NCBI GenBank assembly: GCA_016868315.1
Contig: VGHE01000002.1
Coordinates: 406,466-470,465, forward strand
DNA length: 64,000 nt
Direction: 5' to 3'
Source: Betaproteobacteria bacterium
GTDB taxonomy: Bacteria; Bdellovibrionota_B; Oligoflexia; Silvanigrellales; Silvanigrellaceae
Shown here: in pieces, positions 8,741 to 16,768 of the stretch
Position numbering within the stretch: position 1 is the first letter of the stretch
Layout: each line of letters begins with the position of its first letter
Translations under genes and position numbers: made by a program
The notes under the pieces: generated by a model
Told to the model about the DNA's origin: nothing
What the model saw: the letters and a program-made list of their open reading frames with translations, nothing else
Database searches by the model: none

Positions 8741-9797
8741 GAACCAATTTTCGTTGCGAGGGAATACTGTGTTTGGAATGTTTTTTGGAATCAAAACTTC
8801 CCTTCTCTCTGCGCTCTTTGTGATGGGTTTCTCCGCATGCACGAAGACCTCGGATAAGTCCATTTCCGGCTCCGAAAAAAAAGCTGAAGGTGGCACGTCA
8901 GGAAGCGAAAAAGCAGGTGGTAAAGAAGGCCGCGGTCGGCAACGCGGGCCATCAGTTGTTCAGGTTGTTGTTGTTAAGAAACAACGCGCAGCACAGCAGG
9001 CACAGACCTCTGTGCCGCTGGTTGGTCGCAAACAGACCAACGTTTTCTCCAAGGTTGCTGGTCGTTTGTCGCGCATTCTTGTTGCAGAAGGTCAGGCTGT
9101 GAAAGCCGGACAAACACTTTTTCAGGTCGACCGTAGCGAGCCGGGAGAGTCTTATCTCTCGGTTCCCGTCACGAGTCCTATTTCCGGATGGGTCGGACGT
9201 TGGAATGTCACTGAGGGAACCCAGGTCTCAACCCAAGATGCTGTCGTTCTTGTGGTCGACGACCAAACCCTCATTGCCAACATCTTTCTGCCAGTTCAGG
9301 AATGGGTGCAGGTCAAACTCAACTCCAAGGTTTCTATTCGCGTGCAGCAAGTCGAGCGGCCAGCGCGCATTCTCACGATTGCTCGTGCTGCGGAGTCAGG
9401 AAGTGGTCGCGGCGCTCTCACGGTGGAGCTCAACAACTCTGACTACGCATTCAAGTCCGGTGTTGTTGCTCTTGCCTCGTTGGAGCTCGACACCCGCGAT
9501 CGTCTTCTCCTCCCCGCGTCGGCTCTGCGGATTTCCGATCAAGGTGCCGCGGTGTTCAAGGTGGTAGAGAACAAGGCCAAGCGAGTCAGGGTTCAATATG
9601 AGCTCTTCAACAATGACACCGTTGAAATTCTCTCGGGGCTTGCAGAAAATGAAACCGTAGTGAGTGTGGGCGCACACCAACTCTTCGATGGTGCCGAGGT
9701 CAAGGTTGCTGATCCTGCAGGTGCTGCAGACACCTCTCCCGCCGATGAAGCAGCGCGTAACAAGAAGCGCCCCCGGGGTGAGGGGGACGGCAAATGA
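8724..9797 (+). CDS. RND efflux periplasmic adaptor lipoprotein, apparently lacking the alpha-hairpin
   Basis: The adaptor (357 residues from the TTG at 8724) has a lipoprotein signal ending in FSAC (Cys39) and a charged Gly-rich linker. Two lipoyl half-motifs follow (FSKVAGRLSRILVAEGQAVKAGQ and SPISGWVGRWNVTEGTQV), then beta-barrel and membrane-proximal domains. The two lipoyl halves are separated by only about 25 residues, so the long coiled-coil hairpin of AcrA-type adaptors is missing. The TTG has GGAGG 8 bases upstream inside the channel gene; GTG 8769 and ATG 8778 are alternatives with weaker sites. It should bridge the inner-membrane pump and TolC. It overlaps the pump gene as ATGA. 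Confidence 0.85.
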   Translation: MKNSSKNQFSLRGNTVFGMFFGIKTSLLSALFVMGFSACTKTSDKSISGSEKKAEGGTSGSEKAGGKEGRGRQRGPSVVQVVVVKKQRAAQQAQTSVPLVGRKQTNVFSKVAGRLSRILVAEGQAVKAGQTLFQVDRSEPGESYLSVPVTSPISGWVGRWNVTEGTQVSTQDAVVLVVDDQTLIANIFLPVQEWVQVKLNSKVSIRVQQVERPARILTIARAAESGSGRGALTVELNNSDYAFKSGVVALASLELDTRDRLLLPASALRISDQGAAVFKVVENKAKRVRVQYELFNNDTVEILSGLAENETVVSVGAHQLFDGAEVKVADPAGAADTSPADEAARNKKRPRGEGDGK

Positions 9798-12700
9798 ATA
9801 TCCCACGCCTCGCCATCGACAGGCCAATTTTTGTGACCATGATCACAGTTTTTTTGTTGGTCATGGGATTACTTGGTTTGAGCAAATTGCCTCTCGATTT
9901 GTATCCAAGCCTGACTTATCCCGTGTTGGCGGTGCGTGCGGAACTCAAGGGTGCTGCACCCGAGGAAATGGAGCAGCTGGTCGCGCGTCCACTTGAAGAC
10001 GTGCTCAGCACAGTAGCCGATGTGAACTCTATTCGCTCGGTCAGTCGTGAAGGGTCTGCATTTGTCATCCTTGAATTCAATCAGGGTGTAGACATAAAAT
10101 TCCAAGAGATGCAGGTGCGTGCCAAGGTCGGAAACATCCGCCGGCGCCTGCCGGAGAATGTGTCCGAACCGGTTGTGTTCCGTCAGGATCCCGACGACAC
10201 ACCGATTGTGGAAATAGCCATGACCGGCAATCGGCCCGCATCGGAGATTTCCAAGCTGGCCGACGATATCGTCGCGCGCAAGATTCGCCAAATCGAGGGC
10301 GTGGGTGAAGTTAATTTGAAGGGTGCCCAACGCGAAGAGATTCAAGTTGAGCTCAATCCCGAAGCGCTCGAATTGTGGCGTCTCAATGCAAGCGATGTTG
10401 TGCAGGGTATCAATCGGGCCAATCGAAATGAGCCCGTGGGGCGACTGTTTGGGCAAGAGCGACGTTGGGTGCTGCGCACGGTGGGTGCAGCCCGGAGCGT
10501 CGAGGATCTCCGCAATGTTCCGATTGGTCGTGCAACGAATGGTATGCCGCTTCAGCTCAAGGACGTTGCCGAAGTGACGGCTGGGTATGCCGAACGTGAT
10601 TCGGTTAGTCGCTTAGGCAACAGTGGTTCTTTCGAGCCGGCCGTGATTGTCGAAATACTTAAGCAGTCGGGCGAAAACACCGTTGCAGTGGTCGACCGTG
10701 TGAGTGAGGTGTTGGCTGCTGTTGCCGATGAACTTCCTCAGGATGTGAAAATTCAAGTTGTCCGCGACAACTCAACCCTGATTCGTTCCAATGTGGCCGA
10801 TGTGCAGGAAAGTCTTATTATTGCCTCTTTGCTCACGGTCATTGTGGTTTTGCTTTTCATGCGCAGCCCTCGCAGTACCGTGACCACCGGTCTGGCGCTT
10901 CCAAGCAGTGTGGTGACCACATTTGCGATGATGGCATGGGCTGGATTTTCCATGAACGTCATGACCCTCTTAGCGCTGTCGCTCTCGATTGGGTTGTTGG
11001 TCGATGATGCCATTGTGGTGCGCGAGAATATTTATAGGTATCTGCAAAAGCCGGGGGTGGATGCGAAAACCGCAGCCTACGAGGGAACGCGTGAAGTAAT
11101 GTTGGCCGTGCTGGCAACCACGTTGGTTGTGGTGGCCGTGTTTTTGCCCGTGGGGTTCATGGGTGGAGTCACTGGGCAGTTCTTCAAGCCCTTTGCACTC
11201 ACCGTGGTTTTCGCCATGCTCATATCGTTGTGGGATGCGATTTCCATGGGCCCCATGCTTTCCGCTTATTTTGCAAACATCCCACACCCACTCAAAGAAT
11301 GGCAGAGTTTTGGTTCCTTCGGCATGCGTATCAACGCCTGGCTCGAAGCTTTCGAGCACAAATTCGACCGTCTTGCTCAAGCATATGCACGTGTGTTGCA
11401 GTTGCTGCTGAGGAAGCCTCTCCTCTCATTTGCGATAGCGGTTGTTTCTTTGGTTGTTGCAGCAGTCGGTTTCAACCTCGTTGAAAAAAGTTTTCTGCCC
11501 ACACAGCTGGGCGATACCTTCCGAGTTTCTCTTGATGGACCTCCATCAGTTCGGCCGGAATCAGTTTATGGTGTGGGTGATCTGGTTCATGAACGTCTGA
11601 AAACCATTCCTTCCGTGGATTTTTGGACGGTTGAAACCGGAACAAACAGCGCCGGCTCAGCAGACGTGGGCTTAAATGTTCGTGTCTCACAGCCCTTTGC
11701 TCGGTCGCAGAAATCGTTGGCACAGGTGCGCCAAGACGTGCGCAAAGTGCTCTCCGGTTTGCCGGGTTACAACGTCCGCATCAGTGAGCCAGCAGACCCT
11801 TTGGCCAGTGGTGGTGCCCGCTATCAACCTGTTGCAGTTGTTGTCTCTGCCGAAAATCAAAGCGAGCTATTGGAGCTCGCGAAGAAAGTGCGAACGGTTC
11901 TGCAAACCACCCCTGGCATTGCCGATGCTCAGCCGCTGCAAGAGGATGGACTGCCCGAGGTACAATTCAAGCCCAATCCACTTCTCACTGCTCAGTATGG
12001 CCTGAGCAACGACGTGCTCCTGAACCAAATGGCAATTTGGGTGCAGGGTGACGCGAGCAACTCACTTTCGTTGGGGGATGAGCAGGTCCCTATCCGCGTC
12101 CGTTTGCGCGGCGCAAGGGAAGAGACACCCGTTCAGCTGGCTCGCCATGGTGTCGTGGTGCGCGGCACAGGGCGCACCTCAGGTGAGGCAGTCGTGCCGC
12201 TCAGCAATTTCATGCAGATTCAGACAGGTGCAGGACCCTCCGTGATTGTGCGAGAAAACCGTGAGCGCGTTTTGCGCGTTGGTGCGAACATTCTTCCCGG
12301 TGCAGCGCTGGGTTCGGTTGTTGCTGAACTCAAGGAGCGTCTCAACACCATTCCGCTCGGCAATGGCCAGTCGCTGAGCGTCAAGGGGCAGAATCAGCAG
12401 ATGGATGAACTCCTTAGGAATCTCGTTTTTGCGCTGCTGCTTGGGTTGGTGTTTGTATACATGGTTCTTGCCTCGTTGTTTGAATCATTCGTTCAACCTT
12501 TTACGGTCATGATGGCTATTCCGTTGGCTGCAACAGGTGCAGTTTTGGCTCTGTTGGCTTTTGGATTTCCGCTCGATCTCTATGGCGGAATTGGCGTTAT
12601 TTTGCTCGCTGGAATTTGCGCCAAGAATAGCATCCTGCTGATTGATTTCGCGATGCAACGCGTCCGCGAGGGAATCGCACCCGCCGAAGCAGTGGTACAA

Positions 12701-12922
12701 ACAAGTCCTTTGCGCTTGCGCCCCATTCTGATGACTTCGGTTGCAATGATTGTGGGAATGTTACCCGTTGCGACAGGCTGGGGTGCTGGTGGTGCAGCAC
12801 GCATGCCGCTTGGGATTGCAACTATTGGCGGAGTTCTGAGTTCTACAATTCTCACGCTCTTCGTGGTTCCAAATCTCTTTGTTTGGATAGAAAACCGCCG
12901 AGTAAGAAGAGTGTCTGTTTAA
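9794..12922 (+). CDS. HAE1-type RND multidrug efflux permease
   Basis: At 1,042 residues this is a full-length AcrB-like pump. TM1 is at residues 12-30, a large periplasmic loop follows, then TM2-TM6 with the paired proton-relay Asp404-Asp405 in GLLVDDAIVVREN. The second half repeats the plan, with FALLLGLVFVYMVLASLFESF and GICAKNSILLIDF. It exports lipophilic or amphiphilic compounds from the inner membrane and periplasm using the proton gradient. The start overlaps the adaptor stop as ATGA, and a strong terminator follows 38 bases after the stop. Substrate range cannot be predicted. Confidence 0.93.
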   Translation: MNIPRLAIDRPIFVTMITVFLLVMGLLGLSKLPLDLYPSLTYPVLAVRAELKGAAPEEMEQLVARPLEDVLSTVADVNSIRSVSREGSAFVILEFNQGVDIKFQEMQVRAKVGNIRRRLPENVSEPVVFRQDPDDTPIVEIAMTGNRPASEISKLADDIVARKIRQIEGVGEVNLKGAQREEIQVELNPEALELWRLNASDVVQGINRANRNEPVGRLFGQERRWVLRTVGAARSVEDLRNVPIGRATNGMPLQLKDVAEVTAGYAERDSVSRLGNSGSFEPAVIVEILKQSGENTVAVVDRVSEVLAAVADELPQDVKIQVVRDNSTLIRSNVADVQESLIIASLLTVIVVLLFMRSPRSTVTTGLALPSSVVTTFAMMAWAGFSMNVMTLLALSLSIGLLVDDAIVVRENIYRYLQKPGVDAKTAAYEGTREVMLAVLATTLVVVAVFLPVGFMGGVTGQFFKPFALTVVFAMLISLWDAISMGPMLSAYFANIPHPLKEWQSFGSFGMRINAWLEAFEHKFDRLAQAYARVLQLLLRKPLLSFAIAVVSLVVAAVGFNLVEKSFLPTQLGDTFRVSLDGPPSVRPESVYGVGDLVHERLKTIPSVDFWTVETGTNSAGSADVGLNVRVSQPFARSQKSLAQVRQDVRKVLSGLPGYNVRISEPADPLASGGARYQPVAVVVSAENQSELLELAKKVRTVLQTTPGIADAQPLQEDGLPEVQFKPNPLLTAQYGLSNDVLLNQMAIWVQGDASNSLSLGDEQVPIRVRLRGAREETPVQLARHGVVVRGTGRTSGEAVVPLSNFMQIQTGAGPSVIVRENRERVLRVGANILPGAALGSVVAELKERLNTIPLGNGQSLSVKGQNQQMDELLRNLVFALLLGLVFVYMVLASLFESFVQPFTVMMAIPLAATGAVLALLAFGFPLDLYGGIGVILLAGICAKNSILLIDFAMQRVREGIAPAEAVVQTSPLRLRPILMTSVAMIVGMLPVATGWGAGGAARMPLGIATIGGVLSSTILTLFVVPNLFVWIENRRVRRVSV

Positions 12923-12959
12923 CATTCACGGGTTGTGTTTTGTGGTTAATTGTTATTGA

Positions 12960-12986
12960 GACGCGCTGATTGTGCGTCTTTTTTTT
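12960..12986 (+). terminator. Rho-independent terminator of the tolC-adaptor-RND operon
   Basis: The arms GACGCGC (12960-12966) and GTGCGTC (12972-12978) pair over 7 bases with one G-T wobble around a 5-base loop. Eight T follow directly (12979-12986). Confidence 0.85.
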
Positions 12987-13061
12987 ATTGTTGAAATAAC
13001 TTTTGAAAAGAAATCTTCTTGTGCGTTGAATATTTCAGAGCGTTCTAGTTTTTTTCTTAAA

Positions 13062-13081
13062 CCTGACTTGCAGCTGTCAGG
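13062..13081. promoter_or_regulatory. Inverted repeat upstream of the ammonium transporter
   Basis: CCTGAC (13062-13067) and GTCAGG (13076-13081) form a perfect 6-base inverted repeat with an 8-base spacer, about 95 bases before the amt start. It could be an operator half-site pair; no matching regulator is visible. No convincing sigma-54 promoter (GG-N10-GC) was seen in the 250-base gap. Confidence 0.3.
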
Positions 13082-13175
13082 CAGCGCAGCTAACTCTCCT
13101 TCAAAATTAATTGATCCAACACATCAGCTCATGGTGAGCCGAACAGTTTGAGTGTCCAGATTTGGAGGGAGTGGC

Positions 13176-14609
13176 GTGTCAGAGAAAAAGAATCCAATAC
13201 CGGCATTGGTTCTCTTGTGCATATGTGTGCTCGCGGGATTTGTCACAAGCGGAACCGCTCAAAACGTGGGGGGCGCTGTCCAGCCGGGCGATACGGCCTG
13301 GATGATTGCTGCTACTGCACTCGTGCTTTTCATGACGCCAGGATTGTCGTTCTTCTATGGAGGAATGGTGCGGTCGGGGAATGTTGTTTCGACGCTTTTG
13401 CAAAGCTACGTTTGTATGGGTGTGGTGAGCTTGGTTTGGCTCGTTGTGGGATTCAGTCTTTCATTCGGTACCTCCGTAAACGGTATTATTGGTCATCCTG
13501 CAACCTTCTTCTTTTTTAAAGATGTGACCGGGGCAACTGAAGCCTCACTCTCGCCCACCATACCTTTTCTTCTCTTTGCACTCTTCCAGCTTAAGTTTGC
13601 GGTCATTACGCCAGCGCTTATTACCGGCGCTTTTGCCGAACGCGTGAAGTTCAAAAGCTATCTGCTGTTTATTACTCTGTTTGTTTTGTTTATTTACGCT
13701 CCGCTTGCGCACTGGACCTGGCATCCCGAGGGAATTCTCAGAAAGTGGGGTGTGCTTGATTTTGCAGGTGGTACGGTTGTGCACATGTCGGCAGGGTTCG
13801 CTGCTCTCGCAGGTGCTCTCTTTCTTGGCGCGCGGAAGAACGCCACACATGGGCAAACGCCGGCAAATATTCCTTACATCATTCTTGGAACGGGGATGTT
13901 GTGGTTCGGTTGGTTTGGCTTCAATGCTGGTTCATCTTTGGCTGCCAACGAGACTGCTGCGCTTGCTTTTGGAACCACAAACACCGCCTCGGCTGCAGCA
14001 GCACTCGCATGGTGCGCCTATGATATGCTCCTGGGGCGGAAACCTTCGGCGGTTGGATTCTGTGTTGGTGCCGTTGTGGGGCTCGTGGCCATCACGCCGG
14101 CTGCTGGCTTCGTGACCCTGGGTGCCAGCGTGATTATCGGTGCAGTCTCGGCGGTTGTCTCGCATATTGTGATTGACCTGAAATCCAAGACGAGTCTCGA
14201 TGACACTCTCGATGTTTTTCCATGTCATGGTGTAGGCGGCTTGATGGGAATGATCTTCACTGCTGTTTTTGCAAAAGAGGTCGGTCTGATTCATGGCCAA
14301 ACCGAAACGTTCTACAAGCATGTTGCAGCCATGTTCGGCGTTGCCGGTTTCGCCTTTTTTGGTTCATATCTGCTTTATAAAGCGGTCGACATGATTACAC
14401 CGCTGCGAGTGACGCCCGAGGAAGAGGCACTCGGACTCGACTTGAGCCAGCACGGAGAGACGGCAGAGACCGTCCCAACGCCAAGAATTCTCGCGGTCAA
14501 TGCAGTTGACCCGCTGCAGCTGAACTTGAGTCAGACCCAAGAGGCAACGACATCAGGTCCGGCTGGCGAGAATAAATCATCATCTGTGCGCTCCCTCTCT
14601 TCTCTCTGA
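13176..14609 (+). CDS. amt: Ammonium transporter, Amt/MEP/Rh family
   Basis: A 477-residue polytopic protein is predicted from the GTG at 13176, which has GGAGGG 6 bases upstream; an earlier GTG at 13152 has none. A cleavable-looking N-terminal hydrophobic segment is followed by about 11 membrane helices. Family landmarks are present: FFYGGMVRSGN near the pore entrance, Asp195 in DFAGGTVVH, and the twin pore histidines His203 and His351 (CHGVGGLMG). It moves ammonium/ammonia across the inner membrane. The last about 70 residues are hydrophilic and cytoplasmic. No glnK gene lies beside it, which is unusual for bacterial amt loci. Confidence 0.93.
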   Translation: MSEKKNPIPALVLLCICVLAGFVTSGTAQNVGGAVQPGDTAWMIAATALVLFMTPGLSFFYGGMVRSGNVVSTLLQSYVCMGVVSLVWLVVGFSLSFGTSVNGIIGHPATFFFFKDVTGATEASLSPTIPFLLFALFQLKFAVITPALITGAFAERVKFKSYLLFITLFVLFIYAPLAHWTWHPEGILRKWGVLDFAGGTVVHMSAGFAALAGALFLGARKNATHGQTPANIPYIILGTGMLWFGWFGFNAGSSLAANETAALAFGTTNTASAAAALAWCAYDMLLGRKPSAVGFCVGAVVGLVAITPAAGFVTLGASVIIGAVSAVVSHIVIDLKSKTSLDDTLDVFPCHGVGGLMGMIFTAVFAKEVGLIHGQTETFYKHVAAMFGVAGFAFFGSYLLYKAVDMITPLRVTPEEEALGLDLSQHGETAETVPTPRILAVNAVDPLQLNLSQTQEATTSGPAGENKSSSVRSLSSL

Positions 14610-14659
14610 GCCCGGGTTTGTGCTGCCACTCAGGGCAAAAGCACCGCGAAAGTCAAAGC

Positions 14660-14678
14660 TGTGAAGTTGACGTTCACA
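14660..14678. promoter_or_regulatory. Inverted repeat TGTGAA-N7-TTCACA
   Basis: Perfect 6-base arms at 14660-14665 and 14673-14678 with a 7-base spacer lie in the gap between amt and the next gene. The form resembles a binding site for a dimeric regulator, for example of the CRP/FNR type, but the spacing differs from the classic sites. Confidence 0.3.
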
Positions 14679-14717
14679 ACGAGTTTCCCACGCCCCAAGA
14701 TGTAAACTGATTGAATA

Positions 14718-14733
14718 TGGCACTTGAGTGCCA
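14718..14733. promoter_or_regulatory. 16-bp perfect palindrome before the secreted-protein gene
   Basis: TGGCACT (14718-14724) and AGTGCCA (14727-14733) are perfect arms around TG, ending 19 bases before the proposed ATG at 14753. In RNA it would make a 7-pair stem just above the ribosome site; in DNA it could be an operator. Confidence 0.4.
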
Positions 14734-14752
14734 CTGTCAGAGGGCAGCTGGG

Positions 14753-15373
14753 ATGGCTTTGACTCTTTTCAATCGCCGCTTACGCGTCTTTGTGCGATGG
14801 CTCGGTCTGCTCTGCGTTGCTCCGGCAGCTGCAGCGCGCGCCGAGCTTGGCGATTTTTTCGTGCACCAGCGCGTTGGTGTAACTGAGTCGCGCGGCTCTT
14901 TGGCTCGGGAACACCAGAGAGCAGCGCTGCAAACCACACTTTCGCAGTCGTTTAGAACTTTTCCAACGGGGATTCCCGTCGATATTGCCAATGAGCTTTC
15001 CGTTTATCTCGATTCATTTACAACCCGGGGCAAGGATTCACTTTATTTTCCTCTCAGGCCTCAGACGCTGGCACGGGTGATTGAGCCGGCCTTTGGATTA
15101 GATGTTTGCTTCTTTTCCATGTCGCTGGTGCGGTTTTGTTTGGCGGGTGGGCTGAGCATGCTTCATCTGCAGACCGGTGCAGAGGATTTTCAACGTTACG
15201 TTGGTTTGCCAACAACTGCGCGGATTGTGATTGTGCCGTTCGAATCCATATTCGTCTGGGAATTGGGCACCCGCTACCGCAAGTTTGAGAACCGAACCGA
15301 GGGTTTTCTAAATAGTCATGAAGATCTTTTTACGTTTGTGAGTGTGGGCCTGGCTTCCATTCAGTCGCGCTAG
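14753..15373 (+). CDS. Secreted or outer-membrane protein of unknown function
   Basis: No family is recognised. From the ATG at 14753 (AGGG 8 bases upstream) the product is 206 residues. It begins with a clear signal peptide: Arg-rich N-region, hydrophobic WLGLLCVAPAAAA core and ARA cleavage site. The mature protein alternates hydrophobic and polar residues in its second half (ARIVIVPFESIFVWELGTRY), the pattern of a small beta-barrel. It ends in a strand-like stretch. An upstream in-frame ATG at 14717 has no ribosome site. It lies 50 bases before the RCC1 lipoprotein and may share its message. Confidence 0.6.
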   Translation: MALTLFNRRLRVFVRWLGLLCVAPAAAARAELGDFFVHQRVGVTESRGSLAREHQRAALQTTLSQSFRTFPTGIPVDIANELSVYLDSFTTRGKDSLYFPLRPQTLARVIEPAFGLDVCFFSMSLVRFCLAGGLSMLHLQTGAEDFQRYVGLPTTARIVIVPFESIFVWELGTRYRKFENRTEGFLNSHEDLFTFVSVGLASIQSR

Positions 15374-15423
15374 GAGCTGTTTCGAGCACGTTGAGAAGTT
15401 GCATCTGCAATTGGGGCAATGGA

Positions 15424-16761
15424 ATGAAGAAAATTTCAGTGCAAAAAGATGTTTGGATTTCAAAAGTCTTGTGCGTCTTTTTTGGCAGTGCCTGGACACT
15501 GGCTCTTGCAACGGCGTGTGGATTTGGAAAGCCTGCACCCGAGGAAAATTCTGATGGCTCTATTACACGTCCGATTGATAAGGATCCTCTTGTAGATCGT
15601 GCACAGCGCGAGCATCCGTTGGTCGAGCAGCGGCGTGGAAGTGAATTACTCAAGCAGAGGGCACAATGGGCACAGAAGGCTCAGATCGCAGAAAGTGCGA
15701 TTGTGCGAGTTGCAGTGCAGAACGACGCAACCTGTGCTCGAAAAGTCTCCGATGAAGTTAAATGCTGGGGATGGAATTACCGTGGTGCACTCGGTGCACC
15801 ATACGCTCCGGTTGGTGCACCGGGAACCGTTATTTCTTCGACGACCCCGCGCAAGGTTGAGTCACTAACGGAGGCTATTCGCTCTTTTTCTGCTGGTAGC
15901 TATAATCTCTGTGTCGTGACCCAAGTTGGTGCATTGAAGTGTTTGGGTTCCAATCAATTCGGTCAACTCGGTGATGGCACAAACACAAGTTCCTATCTGC
16001 CGAACATACCTTCAGGGTTGGGGAGCGGGGTTCTTCGGGTGGGCATACGCTTCAACAAAAGCTGCGCTCTTCTCGAGAACAAGAAACTCAAGTGCTGGGG
16101 TTTTACACTTTCGACTCTTCCTTCAGAAATACCTGGCGTTTTGAGCGGGGTTCTGCAGGTGAGTATCGGACAAGATCACCAATGTCTTCTCAACGAGAAT
16201 TTTGGAGTGCAATGCTGGGGTTCCAATCAGCGCGGGCAATTGGGGATCGGTTCTGAGTTGAGTTCTGCTTCCGCTCCCGTGAGTGCACTGGGCTTGGAGA
16301 AGGGGGTTGTGCAGGTTGCAACTGGAGCATCGCACAGCTGCGCTCTGCTCGCCGATGCAACAGTGAAGTGTTGGGGCTTTAATAGCCACGGTCAGCTCGG
16401 TACAGGCAACACGGAAAATCAAACATCACCCACCCTGGTGCAGGGTCTGAGCGGTGAAGTTGTTGCTTTGAATTTGGGCGACGAATACTCTTGCGCCCTA
16501 CTCAAAGGCGGACAACTGATGTGTTGGGGCAGAAACAGCAACGGACAATTGGGTGATGGTACGCTTGAAAATAGATCTCTGCCCGTTGCGGTTGTTGGAC
16601 TCCAGCAAGGTAACATAGCGATTGGAGCAGGGAGCAAACACACTTGTGCCATGAATTCTGCGGAACAAGTGCAGTGCTGGGGGGCCGAGTCCTTTGGTGC
16701 GTTAGGCAGCGGTCAGACAAATGGGAATTTCAGTGCTCCCGTTACGGTGAAGGACTTCTGA
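15424..16761 (+). CDS. RCC1-repeat beta-propeller lipoprotein
   Basis: The 445-residue protein has a lipoprotein signal (LALATAC, Cys32). It then carries at least six RCC1-type repeats of about 50 residues, each with a C-W-G-x-N-x-x-G-Q-L-G core: CWGWNYRGALG, CLGSNQFGQLGDG, CWGSNQRGQLGIG, CWGFNSHGQLGTG, CWGRNSNGQLGDG and CWGAESFGALGSG. Each repeat also has a SCAL or TCAM segment, so paired Cys residues may form disulfides. Such repeats fold as a seven-bladed propeller used for binding. Bacterial RCC1 proteins of this type are surface or periplasmic and their ligands are mostly unknown. The ATG at 15424 is chosen because the signal peptide begins there. Confidence 0.85.
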   Translation: MKKISVQKDVWISKVLCVFFGSAWTLALATACGFGKPAPEENSDGSITRPIDKDPLVDRAQREHPLVEQRRGSELLKQRAQWAQKAQIAESAIVRVAVQNDATCARKVSDEVKCWGWNYRGALGAPYAPVGAPGTVISSTTPRKVESLTEAIRSFSAGSYNLCVVTQVGALKCLGSNQFGQLGDGTNTSSYLPNIPSGLGSGVLRVGIRFNKSCALLENKKLKCWGFTLSTLPSEIPGVLSGVLQVSIGQDHQCLLNENFGVQCWGSNQRGQLGIGSELSSASAPVSALGLEKGVVQVATGASHSCALLADATVKCWGFNSHGQLGTGNTENQTSPTLVQGLSGEVVALNLGDEYSCALLKGGQLMCWGRNSNGQLGDGTLENRSLPVAVVGLQQGNIAIGAGSKHTCAMNSAEQVQCWGAESFGALGSGQTNGNFSAPVTVKDF

Positions 16762-16768
16762 ATTTATT

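Noticed and set aside
9869..10456. 195-codon minus-strand frame
   Set aside because: Antisense to the RND permease, whose sequence is clearly constrained; the frame is a by-product of codon bias.
13082..13175. Sigma-54 promoter for the ammonium transporter
   Set aside because: Expected from biology, but no GG-N10-GC element was found in the upstream gap.
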